Positions 20,348-31,839 of a stretch of 64,000 nt of DNA are shown here, piece after piece. The DNA is from Corythucha ciliata (lineage: Eukaryota > Arthropoda > Insecta > Hemiptera > Tingidae). Each line of letters begins with the position of its first letter. The stretch's first letter is position 1. The notes beneath the pieces are model-generated. The model was not told the DNA's origin and searched no databases. It worked only from the letters and a program-made list of their open reading frames with translations. The position numbers were made by a program, and so were the translations under genes. The stretch covers positions 37,925,253-37,989,252 of the forward strand of contig CM075939.1 of the NCBI GenBank assembly GCA_038030265.1, written 5' to 3'.

Positions 20348-20558
20348 CATTTTTTCTCGAAACTCGAATCGTGTTGGGCTATGCCCTTCCATCGTCGTCC
20401 GGATAATATCAGTTTAATTAATTTACTAATTAAAAGTTTAAATCTAGGAAGTTAATTTTCCATTCCAATCCTTGCGGGGAACTTCCACGGGGGGTTTCGA
20501 GCCTGGAGTTGAAATATAGGTCCATTCTCAAGTTGAGTTTCAACATGGAATTTCTCCC

Positions 20559-20819
20559 TCAGCCGAAAGCCACGGGACTGTCATCAACTTGCCTTTTCCA
20601 ACGGCTGATGTAGTTCTTGCAGTGGTTATCATCACTAATTACGTATTTCTTTTCATCCCATGAAAACTTCTGTCGACACCCTGTCAAAGAGGTATAGCCG
20701 ATCCTATATACCTTTAGCCTCTCCTTTTGCACGTTCCATTTACTTATTGAACTGACAGTAATTTTGTAATAGACGAAAGGGCCAAAAGCTACTTGATTGC
20801 CCTGCCTAACAAAGGTTCT
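20559..20819 (-). CDS. Exon-like open frame without start, unrecognised
   Basis: An 86-codon frame with no internal Met start runs from just after a TAA at 20820-20822 to TGA at 20559-20561. It reads TFVRQGNQVAFGPFVYYKIT, then KVYRIGYTSLTGCRQKFSWD and NHCKNYISRWKRQVDD. It is rich in aromatic residues with two Cys, more like a protein than random AT-rich translation. An AG near its 5' side could be a splice acceptor, but the pyrimidine tract is poor. No family recognised; it may be a last exon or a remnant. Confidence 0.3.
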   Translation of the reverse strand, partial: RTFVRQGNQVAFGPFVYYKITVSSISKWNVQKERLKVYRIGYTSLTGCRQKFSWDEKKYVISDDNHCKNYISRWKRQVDDSPVAFG

Positions 20820-20829
20820 TTACATTTCT

Positions 20830-21430
20830 TGTCAATTATTATACTAACGAGCTTCAACACCGTCTTAGGGAGGAGGGTGGAGATGCGCGGATTACAAACA
20901 TCTAATGAAAGTGGCTTTTAATGACTTTATAAATTAGGCACTATTTTTAAAATCAACCCCACTCCTGAAATTCGTCTCGGAGAGGAATAATATTGCGATA
21001 ATTGGAATAATAATGAACTTAGAAGTAGAAGATGATTCCTTCGGAAATCCCTTCACGAGTATTGAAGGATCTTGGCGACACCACCAGAATTGTATAATGA
21101 ACCAAAAACTTGAATCAGTCATCTTTTTATCCGTTTTTCAAAATGGCTCATCACAAAAAAGGGAGAAAGCATCATTGACGACAGTGTTCAAAAGAGCTGA
21201 CCGGCATTAGACAGTTGAGGCGTGACGTACTTATCAACATTTGTAAATCAAGCTCGTTCATAGTTATATCTTGAATTTTAGTGAATAATTAAAAAGAGAA
21301 CAATGTACCTACCTACTCTATTAATATTGACAAACAATTTCAAGCGCTTGCACGTTGCCTCTTCTCCGCTGCACCAGGTTTAGTTGGGAGTACGTGAAAT
21401 GCTTAAGCAATATTTTCTGAAACATTGTAT
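20830..21430. other. No gene recognised
   Basis: Short frames on both strands at 20934-21210 lack motifs. The sequence is ordinary AT-rich spacer. Confidence 0.45.
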
Positions 21431-21439
21431 GGGTTTTAT

Positions 21440-22700
21440 ATCAGGCGCAATTCCAGAGATGTGAGATCCGGTGCCGTGAATTCTGCCACACTCCGCCACT
21501 GACTGTGTCTCGAAAATAAATAGCAGAAACTTGAAATTCTATGCAAAAATTTAGCTCGCAATTTACCATTTTCCAGAATTGAAAAACCATGGACTTACAT
21601 TTGTGACGGTTTTCAGACTCGACACTTGCAATGTCGCCGATGTTTAGCTTCGATTGATGAAATCTCGGGCTAGGACCGGCTATTGGAAATTTTGCAATTT
21701 CGTGCAAATAGAGCATAGCAAAATAGTTAGCTTCAAACGGTGTAATTTCCCGGCTATTTATTAAACTTTTGGTGCTCTCGGGAGCCGACAGAAATACAAA
21801 AGCCCGGAACTTTCAATTTTGCAGCAATTTGAACACAAAACTAAAAAATTTTGCCGGAATTTGAACTCCAAAACATGCAATTTCGCAGCGTTTCTAGCCC
21901 CGAATGATTGTAGGTGACTCCCTGGCTAAAATTGCAAGCCTCACGGGAACAATCGGGAGCACCGTAAAAATAAAGAATATAGATTTGCAATTTCGCGAAT
22001 AAAATAGGTATAAGAAACAAGCAACTTTTCAGCTTTGAATTAAAATATTTCCATGCCAGGCTTTCGGCACTGCTGGGGCAGGCAAGCCCAGGGGCTCCGC
22101 GGTGAATACAAAAAGTCCGATATATGCCATTTCGCGCAAATGTAGGCCAGCAACATTAAATTTCGCTGATATTTAGACCCGCGATACTTACGGTTTACAG
22201 ATATTAGGCTCCGAATCATTCAATTCTATTTCACTCAAATCTAATTGCGAAGTGCAGGTAAATTGGAAGTTTTTCCATCAATTTTAGCTGTAAATTAGCG
22301 CCATCGTGTATTTGGCAGAATTCAAATTTCGCTGCCCTACCTGTGGCGCATCGATCAACTTCACGTTCAATGCATTGAGGTACCTTTTTGTATTCCAAAT
22401 TCGTGGGTATTCGTGAGTCTTTTTGCACTTTGGGACCCGCTATCCTGAGTTCCACCATCACAAATATGTTCCGAAACAACTTCGTTTAAATTAACATCAG
22501 GGCGAGACCAAAAATGAAATGCACTAAAAACCCTAACTTTGCAATTTCGCTTAAAATAAGATCCGAAACCGTAAATTTCGTGACCAGAAGTTGTGATTCG
22601 CGAAATATATATCAGAAACTACCAATTTCGCGAATGTTCAGATCTGAAACTTGTAATTTCACTGGCAGTTGCCAGGGTAAGGCAACTACAAAACCGAGTG
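21440..22700. repeat. Degenerate 'gaaacttgcaatttcgcgaa' repeat field
   Basis: Words such as AACTTGCAATTTCGC, GCGAATATTTAG and CCGAAAC recur about every 45-60 bases with much decay. The same vocabulary is seen at 29280-29400, 30840-31140, 36420-36480, 56980-57260 and 57620-57840. Short open frames here are incidental. Confidence 0.65.
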
Positions 22701-23045
22701 AGCGCATCGTCCATGTTGAGGTAAGAATGTTGATAAAATTGTATGCAAATGGAGGTGGAAGTACTGTCGAGAAGCCCAGTCTTTTCTATAACCCAAAATG
22801 GCGGTGAATTCACCTGGTTTATAGATTATCTTGCCGGGGAGAAGAGATCTGTGCCGAATCGGTCTTCCATAAATCCATGACCACGCTTTTGACTGTGTCG
22901 AAGTGGCGGTTGTAGAACCAGGCCGTTGAGTCTCTAACCTTGAGTTGAGAGCGAGCGAGCGTCACCTCTCTGGGCTTATTGACTTGAGAATATATTTTTT
23001 AGAGCTGATTTACATTCTTTTTCGTGGATTTTCCAGTATTTTTCA
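22701..23045. other. No gene recognised
   Basis: On the minus strand about 40 open codons (VRDSTAWFYNRHFDTVKSV...) end near 22840, with no start or family match. Otherwise nothing is supported. Confidence 0.35.
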
Positions 23046-23745
23046 AGAAAAAACACCCATTCAAAAAAGATCAACAAACTGAGAAAAAACACCGATTCAT
23101 GGCTAAAAGTAAAAAATCGCTAATTAATAGTAAGTAACATTAAGAAAACTGCTAATTCGTGGATAACATTGGGGAAAATCGCTTATTAGCTGTTAAAATC
23201 GGGGAAAAAACTAATTCGCGGCAAAAATTCAGAAAAATCGCTAATTCGCAGCTAAAATAGAGATCAATTACTACTCAATTCACGGCTAAAATGGAGAAGC
23301 GCTGGAGTGAGGAAAAAACGCTAATTCGCTACATGTATTTAGAATGGAGAAAAAGTCAATTCGCCGCTTCTGAAGGTAACTTCGTGGCTGAAAGTGAACA
23401 AAGTCGCTAATCCGTGGCCAAATAAACTGTAATTCACGGCTGAAATGCAGAAAAATCGCTAATCAGTGGCTGAAATTAGGAAGAACGCAAATTCGTAACT
23501 AACTTCGAGAAAAATTGCTAATTTGCGGGCAGGGTCATTTGATGAGAAAATGGCAAGTCGCGGTTTTCGGACGCTACTTTTCGTTAAAATTGGGAAAAAG
23601 CGCTAATTTAAGGCAAAAACATGGAAGTAAAATTGAAAAAAAGCGCGAAATCCATGCTAAAATGAAGACAAAAAATAGCTTCATTCACGGTTGCTAAAAT
23701 GTAGACAAATCGCTAATTCACCGACGGCGGGGGTGTTGCTAAAAG
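23046..23745 (+). repeat. Second block of the 'cgctaattcgcggctaaaat' field
   Basis: Same degenerate unit and orientation as 14881-18250, for example at 23215-23260 where CTAATTCGCGGCAAAAATTC is followed by CGCTAATTCGCAGCTAAAAT. No gene. Confidence 0.7.
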
Positions 23746-23764
23746 TCTCCAATGTCTATTTATT

Positions 23765-24539
23765 TTAATCGAACTCTTTGAAACTAATGGCGTTTTCCAT
23801 TTGCATAAAATTCAGCTCGGAGCCGAGCATTTCCACCCGTCTTCTCCATTCTTTACACTCATCACACCGATGCCAGGGTTGGCTACAAAACCAACACGGT
23901 TTCAGGGATTTGGATCGATTCTCGTTTTTATTTTGGGAGCACCGCTGAATTTTAGCAATTCCCATATTGATTGTTTGATCTACAGTTCCCAATGAGTCCC
24001 TAACCATGCGCTGTTGAGATTTCACGTCTTAAGTCTGACGGGTTGGAATAATAGCTTTTTCGAGCGTAAGTTCTGGGTCATTTTGAAGGGATTCTGACAA
24101 CTTAAGAGTCCAAAATACCGATTACCAGTCTATCACGCAGTAATTCATCAGTTAAAACGCCATAATTGCACGTTTTAATTAAGCTTTGAAGGGCCATAAT
24201 GAATTTTTCTAAGGGCTCCCCCTCCATTTGAACCCTCTTATTGAAACGAGCTCGTTCAAAAATTACGTTTCTACTTTTGGAAAAATATTTAAAAATGGTC
24301 ACGAACAATAAAATAGGTTGCAGAATCTTCCTGGCTCAAACGAAAAGACTCCAAAATAATTTCTGCTCTCTCTCCCCCATGAAGGCAATAAACTGGCATT
24401 CTTCTGGTTGAAATACCAGCCCAGATGTTACGCGGTAGCGATCGAATCTCTTGATCCAGATTTCCCAGTCTCGTCTATGAAACGAAAAAACTTCGGGTGG
24501 CGGCCAGTTAAGAATTGGGAGGGATCGCTTGACAGTCAC
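23765..24539 (-). pseudogene. gag: Ty3/gypsy-type gag remnant
   Basis: Read on the minus strand from 24539. The first frame has WPPPEVFSFHRRDWEIWIKR then FDRYRVTSGL, the conserved start of many invertebrate gypsy gag capsids. The next frame (24308-24102) has RARFNKRVQMEGEPLEKFIM, LIKTCNYGVL and RDRLVIGI, the capsid C-terminal half. The third (24025-23765) has CWFCSQPWHRCDEC, a zinc-knuckle-like CX2C cluster for RNA binding. Stops and frameshifts separate all three. No LTR or pol is attached, so this is an isolated fragment. Confidence 0.8.
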
Positions 24540-24720
24540 GTTTGACGCAGAGCTTTCTGGGAAATCTTGTTCCTTGAGAACTGGCTCTTTCTGTCTCCTC
24601 GTCTTTCGGACTTATCGTGTTTATCGTTTTCGTTTTAAGCACCTGGCACCATGTAGGAAATGCTTAAAGCGTGCGATTGAGAAACTGTCTATTTATTTTA
24701 ATCGAACTCTTTAAAACTAA

Positions 24721-24868
24721 GGCCCGATTTCACCAACTTCTTAAACCAAGATCAACAACTAATCGCGATTACAATGTTAACACTTATATCAGAATTCATA
24801 TGGGTCGCTATTGGCAACTAATCACGATCAACTTTAAACAAGATCAGTTTTGTTGGTGAAAACGGGCC
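24721..24868. mobile_element. 148-bp MITE with TAA target duplication
   Basis: GGCCCGATTTCACCAAC at the left is matched in reverse by GTTGGTGAAAACGGGCC at the right. TAA flanks both sides (24718-24720 and 24869-24871). Inner arms share an AAGATCA block. No coding sequence. The TAA duplication suggests the PIF/Harbinger-type group. Confidence 0.8.
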
Positions 24869-24902
24869 TAATTGTTTTTCTTTTTTTAAACAAAACATAT
24901 GA

Positions 24903-25470
24903 TAGTCCGGGAGCCCACAGTATGAAAAATCCGTATCATTTGATCGTGTCTGGCACCTGCATAGGACGTTTTTTATGGTCTAGGAGATGACACTTCTGAG
25001 ATCGGTAGAAATTTTCAGTGGGACAGGGGCTCTCATCAGAGCTAGCTGTTGACAAACACCTTTGGGTGCTTTGAAAACCACTGGCAAGAGTAAAAAGTCA
25101 TTTCCCACGACCAATACGTTACGAAACCAACAACGCCGTCTAATTATATTGTAGATAGCGCCATCAGCGAGCTTTAGAAAATGTGAAATTTCGAGGCTCA
25201 CTAGTAGCCGGGGCTTTATTCGAAATTGGATAGCGGTGGTGGTTTTCTGGTTTATTGCTGGCGAAGAACCAATTTTCACACTTGCCAGCCGTTTTCAAGC
25301 AGCCCAAAGGTGTGTTTGCCAACAGCTAGCTCTGCTGTGAGCCCCTGTCCCACGGAAAAATTCATGGCGATCTCAGAAGTGTCATTTCCTAGACCATAAA
25401 AAAACGTCCTGCGCAGGTGCCAGACACGATCAAATGATACGGATTTTTCATACGGTGGGCTCCCGGACTA
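24903..25470. mobile_element. 568-bp element with ~165-bp inverted repeats
   Basis: The left end TAGTCCGGGAGCCCAC and the right end GTGGGCTCCCGGACTA are exact inverses. The arms stay alignable for about 165 bp (sharing GGCACCTGC, CAGACACGATCAAATGATAC, GGACAGGGGCTC). TGA flanks both ends, a possible 3-bp duplication. The centre (about 25070-25300) includes a minus-strand 99-codon frame with no known motif. Foldback-like, no transposase. Confidence 0.8.
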
Positions 25471-25473
25471 TGA

Positions 25474-26500
25474 GGCCTATTAACCTCATGCAAAAAATAC
25501 GGAGACGAATTATGTTTTCAGGCTTGATTAAACGGGTTCACAGGCGAAATAGCCTGTTTCAGCGGCAAAAACTGGCGGAAAATTCACGAACCAAATTCAG
25601 GAGTTTGTGAAGTTTGGCCCCCGGCGCTTATTCATTCATATACAAAACTTTGAATTTTACAGTGTTGATTTCTAATTCTAACCGGGTGCCCCTAGGCGAT
25701 GGCCCTGGCCGGCACCCCCCTTTCCCGTACTAGCTTCGCCCTTGACGTGCGTGGTATGGTACCACCTCTGTGTGGTATATACTGTATATACTCGGGCCTC
25801 TACCGCTCATAGTGCCGGAGCCGCTGACCCACCGACCCAGGAGAAACCGGACAAATCGCAGGCGTTCGAACACCATAGTGACTCACGAACAGTAGTGTGG
25901 TCTTTTCCTCCAGAGATTATTCGTCACGCTCAACCCCTCATCAATATCAACAGAAAAATCTCACAGGGGTTGGTCGTCTTGCCAAAATGTATCCCCCTCC
26001 CCCTCCTTCGACCGACCCAGCACAGAGCACCTTTGTTCAACTGTTAAACCCACAAATTTATCCACACTAATTGGAAAATCGTTGTTCAATGTATTTTACT
26101 CATTGACGAAGAGAAACCAGATAAAAGTTTAAATTTTGCAATGCCTTTCACGTCTGCAAAGCCTATACCGCCGATGTGAGCGTTCTTGTCAAAGTGAATC
26201 ACAGGAGTTTAAATAGGTAGTAAATACGACGCTTTCACGTTCTTTCTAATAAGCATTCTTTTCCCTTCGGACAAAATTTCCACCGAAAACGATGTTTTTA
26301 TTATTCGGAGTTGCGGTTGAACCTCAAGATCACAAGGTACAGCATCAACAATGGCCCCGATGTCACGTATAAAATGATTCATCGAATATAAACTTGAATT
26401 CCTCGCTGTATAACAAAAACACCGCGATGACACTGGAAGTTTGTAAATTAAAGCAAACAAACAATCAAGGCTTCCATTATTCAGTATGCGGTGACTGGTG
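25474..26500. other. No gene recognised; two unassigned open frames
   Basis: A 101-codon plus frame (25742-26047) and an 83-codon minus frame (26209-26460) are open, but neither shows a known domain or clear splice context. The plus frame crosses a GC-richer patch, so a decayed exon is possible. Confidence 0.3.
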
Positions 26501-28963
26501 AGAGAGAGAAGGAAGAGTAGGGAGAGCGGGAGACATGTAGCACGTCAATTAAAACCACAACTCGTTTAAATAAGCATTGATAATGCAATGTTTCTTCAAA
26601 ACTTCGTTAACGTCGAGTATATTTTTTCGGTCAAAAGTGCCGAAGACCAAGAGTAACATGCGAAAGAACCTACCAAACATTTTTTTTTTTTCTTTCTTTC
26701 TTTGTTCTGACTGGAATCAGTGGTTTTTTGTCTAATAACGTCCTTGTCAGGCTGATTTTTCATTTTGTTTTCTTCTTTTGAGAGCTATTAACGCTTCCAT
26801 TCCACGTCTGGTCTCATCGCAAGGTTACGTCAACAAAATATTGCAAAAAAAAAAAAAAAAAATGCTTCCACTCGAAATTCCCGACAGCTATTGTTCCGGG
26901 AAATGGTTCTGCTTTTAAAACACAATTTAGAAAAAAAATAGAATACTCACAATTCCCATTCACTTAACTTGAGCTCCGTTGAATGCGGAGCTAAAATTAT
27001 TAAAAGCAAATAGTTCAGGTTAATATATAATATCAACGCTTAGATTTCCCATGCGAGGTGACCAATTCTGAAAAAAGCTTCAAATCACACGAAAATAGCG
27101 GCGGGTTTGTTCGAGTGAGTGAAATGGTTAGCGGAGAGGGGTGGTCGGGATAATAAAGTAAACATAAGAAGAAAGGATTCATGACTGAGAGTTTCATCCG
27201 AGGAATAGTGGTGGGAGGGGAGGTGAATTTAATAAACATTACACGGTAGAAAAGAGGTTTTTTATCTTTCCCTCTCTCCTTCATTAATTCGAACTAGATT
27301 TTTCATGGCAAACTGCGTGCTAGGGTCGAGCTGTAAAAAAGAACTTCAGAGTAAACAGGAAAGGGAGGGGTGGAAAAGTAAAATTAGTTATCAGCCCTAG
27401 TTCCCCCATCACTTAAGGAGTATCTTGGCCGCCACAGTTTTTTTTTTTTTTTTTTTTACCTCGCTATGCTCTCATTTCAGTAGCAGACCATACAAGCGTG
27501 GCGCGGAATTTGTCTTTTTCCACGGAACAAAAATCTGACGTCAGTGTCACACGCATATTTCTATCACTCCATCTTGTTTTCAATAAATTTGTTCCCCTCC
27601 ATTTCTGATTTTTCGTCAAAATCACATAGCTGTATGCACTGAAGGGTATAACCCGGAAATAAAAACTTGTGGAAATCTCCCACAAAAAGTTAGTGGGGAT
27701 TCTATTCAAATTTTCCCTCCCTCTCATCAACGCTTCAAGTAATTTTCAACAATGAGCCCGAGAGGCTTTATTAGTGCTCCCCCGCCACTTCAGAGCGAAC
27801 GAAATGATCCTTCAAGAGATATATATATTAATCACACTTGAATGCTTTCACGGTCTTCTCGTAAAACTTTTAAACGTCCCGCTTAGTCAGGGCGTTTCAC
27901 CCGTCGTAAATGGAAATCTAAAGGATCGTTAAATATTGGCATCTTGAAAACTCCCGGGCCTTAAAGGCCTTATTGAAATAGGTCTTACGACGCTCTCGTC
28001 CCATCCGCCAACTTTTTTTTTTTTTTTTTTACGTCTCAGAAGGGCACGATTTCCATTCTGTATGAAAAGGGATGGTTGTCTGGGTTTTCGGTCGGAGATA
28101 GCAATGAAAATTTATTTCTATTGATTTGGCAATAAATACACGTTCGGAGGAAACCCCCGAAGGTTTGGTAAGCAAAGAAGATTTCGTGTTTTTCACTATC
28201 CACTGTTTCTAGTTCTCCTTGGGGGGGGGGGGGTTGTTGTTTTTTTTTAGGTTTGGAGTGGGAAGGTGATAGAAAAAAGATGTTATAAGGGTTGCGTAGT
28301 TGTATCAAGGGGGAAACGACTGTACATTATGGGAAAGGCGTTTTCGGCGTGTGCGATGAAGAGAAGTGGTCCATTATTCTTGATTTTCTCCTCCACTCGC
28401 TTCTCTTTAATGCCCGAAAAGAAAAAAAAAAGTTTTACAACTTTTCGAAAGACACTCTCGGGGCTGTTTGCCATGCCTCCTCACCATCATCTCGTAGGGC
28501 CCTCACCCTACTAAAGGGTGAAACATCATTGAAATTGTTTTTGTGTGAGTAGAACAATGTTGTGTCATACTTCATTGCTTCGAATCAAAATAAATCTTGA
28601 TTCTTTATCAATTTCTTTCTCTTCGTAAGGGTTGGGTTGGGTCAGGAGAATGGGAAAGGACAAATTGAGTTACAGTTTACTCTTATTCCGGCCTTTCAAT
28701 TAACTTCGAGACGTAGTTCCTCTATAAAGCTTGATAATAAATTGAAATCAACTTCAAAATGAACTAATCAAATCTTGAAGGTTCCCCTTCCCAAAATCAC
28801 TTTTGCCGAGAAATTACGCACACTCGCATATATGTTTCACGCGTGACGATCTTTATAGATGACCGAATACACTCAAACATGTTTTGTGTGTCAATGTTTG
28901 ATCAAAGAATCAAATAAACTGGCCACAAGGTTACTGACATGTTTGTGAAATGAATTAAGTAAT
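26501..28963. other. No gene recognised; homopolymer-rich spacer
   Basis: T or A runs of 12-20 occur at 26680-26692, 26846-26862, 27438-27457 and 28013-28030, and a poly-G run at 28220-28232. Overlapping short frames around 28266-28552 cover each other on both strands and look incidental. Confidence 0.5.
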
Positions 28964-28966
28964 TAA

Positions 28967-29046
28967 GGCCCAAATTCATAGTCGTCCCTCCAGGAACATA
29001 AACTCCCTTGAGGGGCTTCAAATCAGGACGCGTATGAATTTGGGCC
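28967..29046. mobile_element. 80-bp MITE with TAA target duplication
   Basis: GGCCCAAATTCATA at the left and TATGAATTTGGGCC at the right are exact inverses, with TAA on both sides (28964-28966 and 29047-29049). Very short and non-coding. Confidence 0.75.
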
Positions 29047-29049
29047 TAA

Positions 29050-31189
29050 ATAACAATAAAATATTCGAAACTCCTTGCCTTTACTTACACTCGACTTATA
29101 GGTCGACTCAGTTTAAATTCATGTGAGCGATGGCAAATCGGTGATGGAGGGAAAAGTTCAGAGATGAGACGCGCGAATGGAGGTGGGAGGGGGGATCAAG
29201 GCGTAATGTGAGCCCCGTCAGCTATCGATGTCGTCCATCGTGGACGGATAGTCCGCGGCTCAAGACCACAAAAAAAGTTGGAAACTTGTATTTTTCCCTA
29301 TAATTAAGATCTGAAACTTGCCATTTCGCGAATATTCAGCCCGAAAATGTCAATTTTCGCTGATATTCAGTTCCAAAATGTTCCAGTTTTGTGACTATTC
29401 CTGCCAGTACATCCTGCCAGTAAGACGACATTAAAAAAAAGGCCCAAAAACGTGAAAATTGGCGAAAATAATGATAAACAACTACATAGGTTGCAATTTT
29501 AAAATGTTCAAAGCCGACTAGCCAGTTTGATGGCGCAGGTGCCCATCCTTCCTTGCCCCACCCTGGCTATGCCATTGCCCCCCCCCCTTCACCGCCACTA
29601 AAAGCTAGAATGCAAAAATGGAAACCATTTTGGCGAAAAACTGTCCAATTCCAAGGTTAGTGACTAAAGGGTCATTTTCAGGATCAAAATTGATTAGAAG
29701 GCCCTAAATCTGATACTTTGGTCTCCTGGGATAAATCCAGCAAATCATTGAAACGTAGGACCCGCATGAATCCCAGGGGAGCTCACTGTCAAGTCGTGCG
29801 ATAGAAATTGTCCTCTCACTAAAGGCGGAGCAGAGAGGCATGGGTCGTGCGGGAATAGCTAACTGATGCCTCCAACTATTCGCGCACTAAACGTGATTGC
29901 AAGTAGAACGATTGCCCCCCCCCCCCTGAAAATAGTCAAACTCACTATAACCACGATCTAGAAATGACCGTACCCACGATTTGTGCCCTTAAATGGCTCT
30001 ATCCACCCTTGGAACTCGCCTTGAACATCAAAAGGTTCGCGCCTTTTGAAGATGCTCAAACTGACAATCCGTGCGGTTAAAAATGGCAAAGCTGTCCACT
30101 CATGATCCAAAAAATGGCGTATATAACTGTCCATTCACGCATCGAAAATCGCTAAACTGACGATTCATGCTCTGAAAAGGGCTATTCACTCCTTAAAAAC
30201 AGCTAACTAGCAGTTTACGCTCAAGGAAGGACCAAACGGACGATTCAAGCCTTGAAAATGGTTAAATAAATGACAAGATCCGCTCTAAATACGGTAAACG
30301 ATTTGGCAGTTTTCGTCATTTTGAGCCGCAAATGAGTGTATAGCTCAATTGTACCGTAAATGAGCCCTTTTTCTCAATTTTAGTCGCGAAAAGGTCCCCA
30401 TAGTGTGGATTAGCGCCTTTTCCTTAATATTTGCCTAGACTTTGCTTCGTTAAACCGCGAATTGGTACGTTTTCTCTATTCAAGCCACGAAAGATAAATT
30501 TTTATCAATTTTAGACGTCGATTCAGAACGTAATTTCTCAATTTTAGCGATGTATTAGGGTTCGTCATCAAGTTTCTTGAGCGCCTGACCCGCGTGCGAC
30601 GAATTTTTTTCCTTATAGACTTCGCATCTGCCACTCTCACTGTGTGATTGTGAAATTGCCAATTTCGGGGCTAAATATCAGTAAAATTGGAATATGGCAA
30701 TTGTTTTTTTTTTGTCTCAGACCTCATGCTAGCAGGCCACGACGGAGCGTACGGCGTCGTGGGCTGACAAGTCCCCCCCCCCCTGCACCATACAAAATTG
30801 CAACACCTGTGGTTTACAACTGTGGCTGAAAATTCGCGATATTGCGACTAATTACGTAATTGAAACATTTAGAGATAAATATTTGAGAGCTTGCAATTTC
30901 GGGTCCTTTGAGCGAAATTACAAGTTTTCTGGTGAAAAATCCACGCTAAATTAAAATTTTTGGGTCTTAATTTGAACGAAATTGTAAGTTCAGGGCCTCA
31001 GCTTGGGCACAGTTGCAAGTTTTGAGACTTTTTCGTGGTGGTGGAATAAACAGGCTAGCCAGCTCCAACGGAGGCCGGAGCGTCGTGATTAAAATAATTA
31101 ATTATAAATACCCAGGAAATTGGAAGTTCCGTGACCGAATATCCACGGCAATGCGATTTTCATGTCCTTATTCGTTCGCAAATGCATGT
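29050..31189. repeat. Mixed degenerate repeat fields, no gene
   Basis: 29280-29400 and 30840-31140 carry the 'cttgcaatttcgcgaa' type. 29980-30310 carries GGCTAAACTGACGATTC-like units related to 9270-9770. 30330-30560 has the CGCGAATTAGCG unit reversed. Poly-C runs lie at 29578-29587, 29918-29927 and 30773-30783. The open frames in this stretch have no motifs. Confidence 0.55.
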
Positions 31190-31801
31190 TTAATGATTCT
31201 TTTGAGAAGTTTTCTTGAATGGCTTGATGGCGTCCAAACGTATTCGAATTGTTCTGCCGAAGTAAAGTTCAGCAGGGGATTTCCCCTCGACTAAGGGAAT
31301 CGCTCGGTAAATATGCAGAATTTTCTGCTGAAGATTTCCCCGGTAAGCCGTGAGACGATTTTTTAAGGGGAGGGGGTTCCTTTCTGCAAGTCCATTTGTT
31401 GCAGGGTGTCCGGGCGCACTGAATTTCTGAATGATAGCGTTGTTTTTGCAAAAAGTGGTGAATGTCTCACATTTGAAGATAGTTGCATTGTCTGAGACAA
31501 TTATTTTGGGAGCAAGTTGCTTCATTTTCGTGGCAACACCGTGAGTACTATGAAGCTCCCGCAGAATAGAAGCTTGTAGAATTTCAGGGATTACGGCTCG
31601 ATGACCTTTGAAAAGAATTCCTTGTTCGAGTGTGTATCCGTCTTGAATCTTCCCTTCGAGGAGATCTGCTTTAATTTTTGAAAGTTCTCGGTCCGCATTT
31701 GTCTCCCGGGCGATGGTTTCGGCGGCTACATCGTCCGAAGACATTTGAAAGAGTGTGAGAGCGCAAATGTCTTCGACTTCCTTGTTGATGATAATATCCA
31801 T
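31190..31801 (-). pseudogene. pol: Gypsy 2 integrase with core deletion
   Basis: The frame is open for 203 codons but internally deleted. It begins in the region before integrase (DIIINKEVEDICALTLFQM) and reaches the first zinc-finger His residues at LRELHSTHGVATKMKQL. It then jumps directly to PKIIVSDNATIFKCETFTTF, the second catalytic Asp. The rest of the zinc finger and the first catalytic Asp are missing while the frame is kept. PGHPATNGLAER with the Glu and SPAELYFGRTIRIRLD follow. An in-frame deletion of roughly 70-90 residues is inferred from the usual spacing. It cannot be catalytic. Confidence 0.85.
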
Positions 31802-31839
31802 TGCTTGAACGTTTTCCTGTATTGGTAGGCGAGATAGGC

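Larger units (their letters stand above)
19755..20413. mobile_element. tRNA-carrying TIR element with internal tandem duplication
   Basis: The left arm ACTGATATTATCCGG... (19755-19780) is a perfect 26-bp inverted match to 20066-20091, and again to 20388-20413. TTA lies just outside each terminus (19752-19754, 20092-20094, 20414-20416). A 322-bp unit (19781-20102) is repeated exactly at 20103-20424. The basic element is therefore 337 bp with a TTA duplication, and its body with the right end has duplicated in tandem. Each unit contains one tRNA gene. Confidence 0.8.

Noticed and set aside
28266..28552. Overlapping 60-90 codon frames on both strands
   Set aside because: They cover each other in several frames around homopolymers, as expected by chance.
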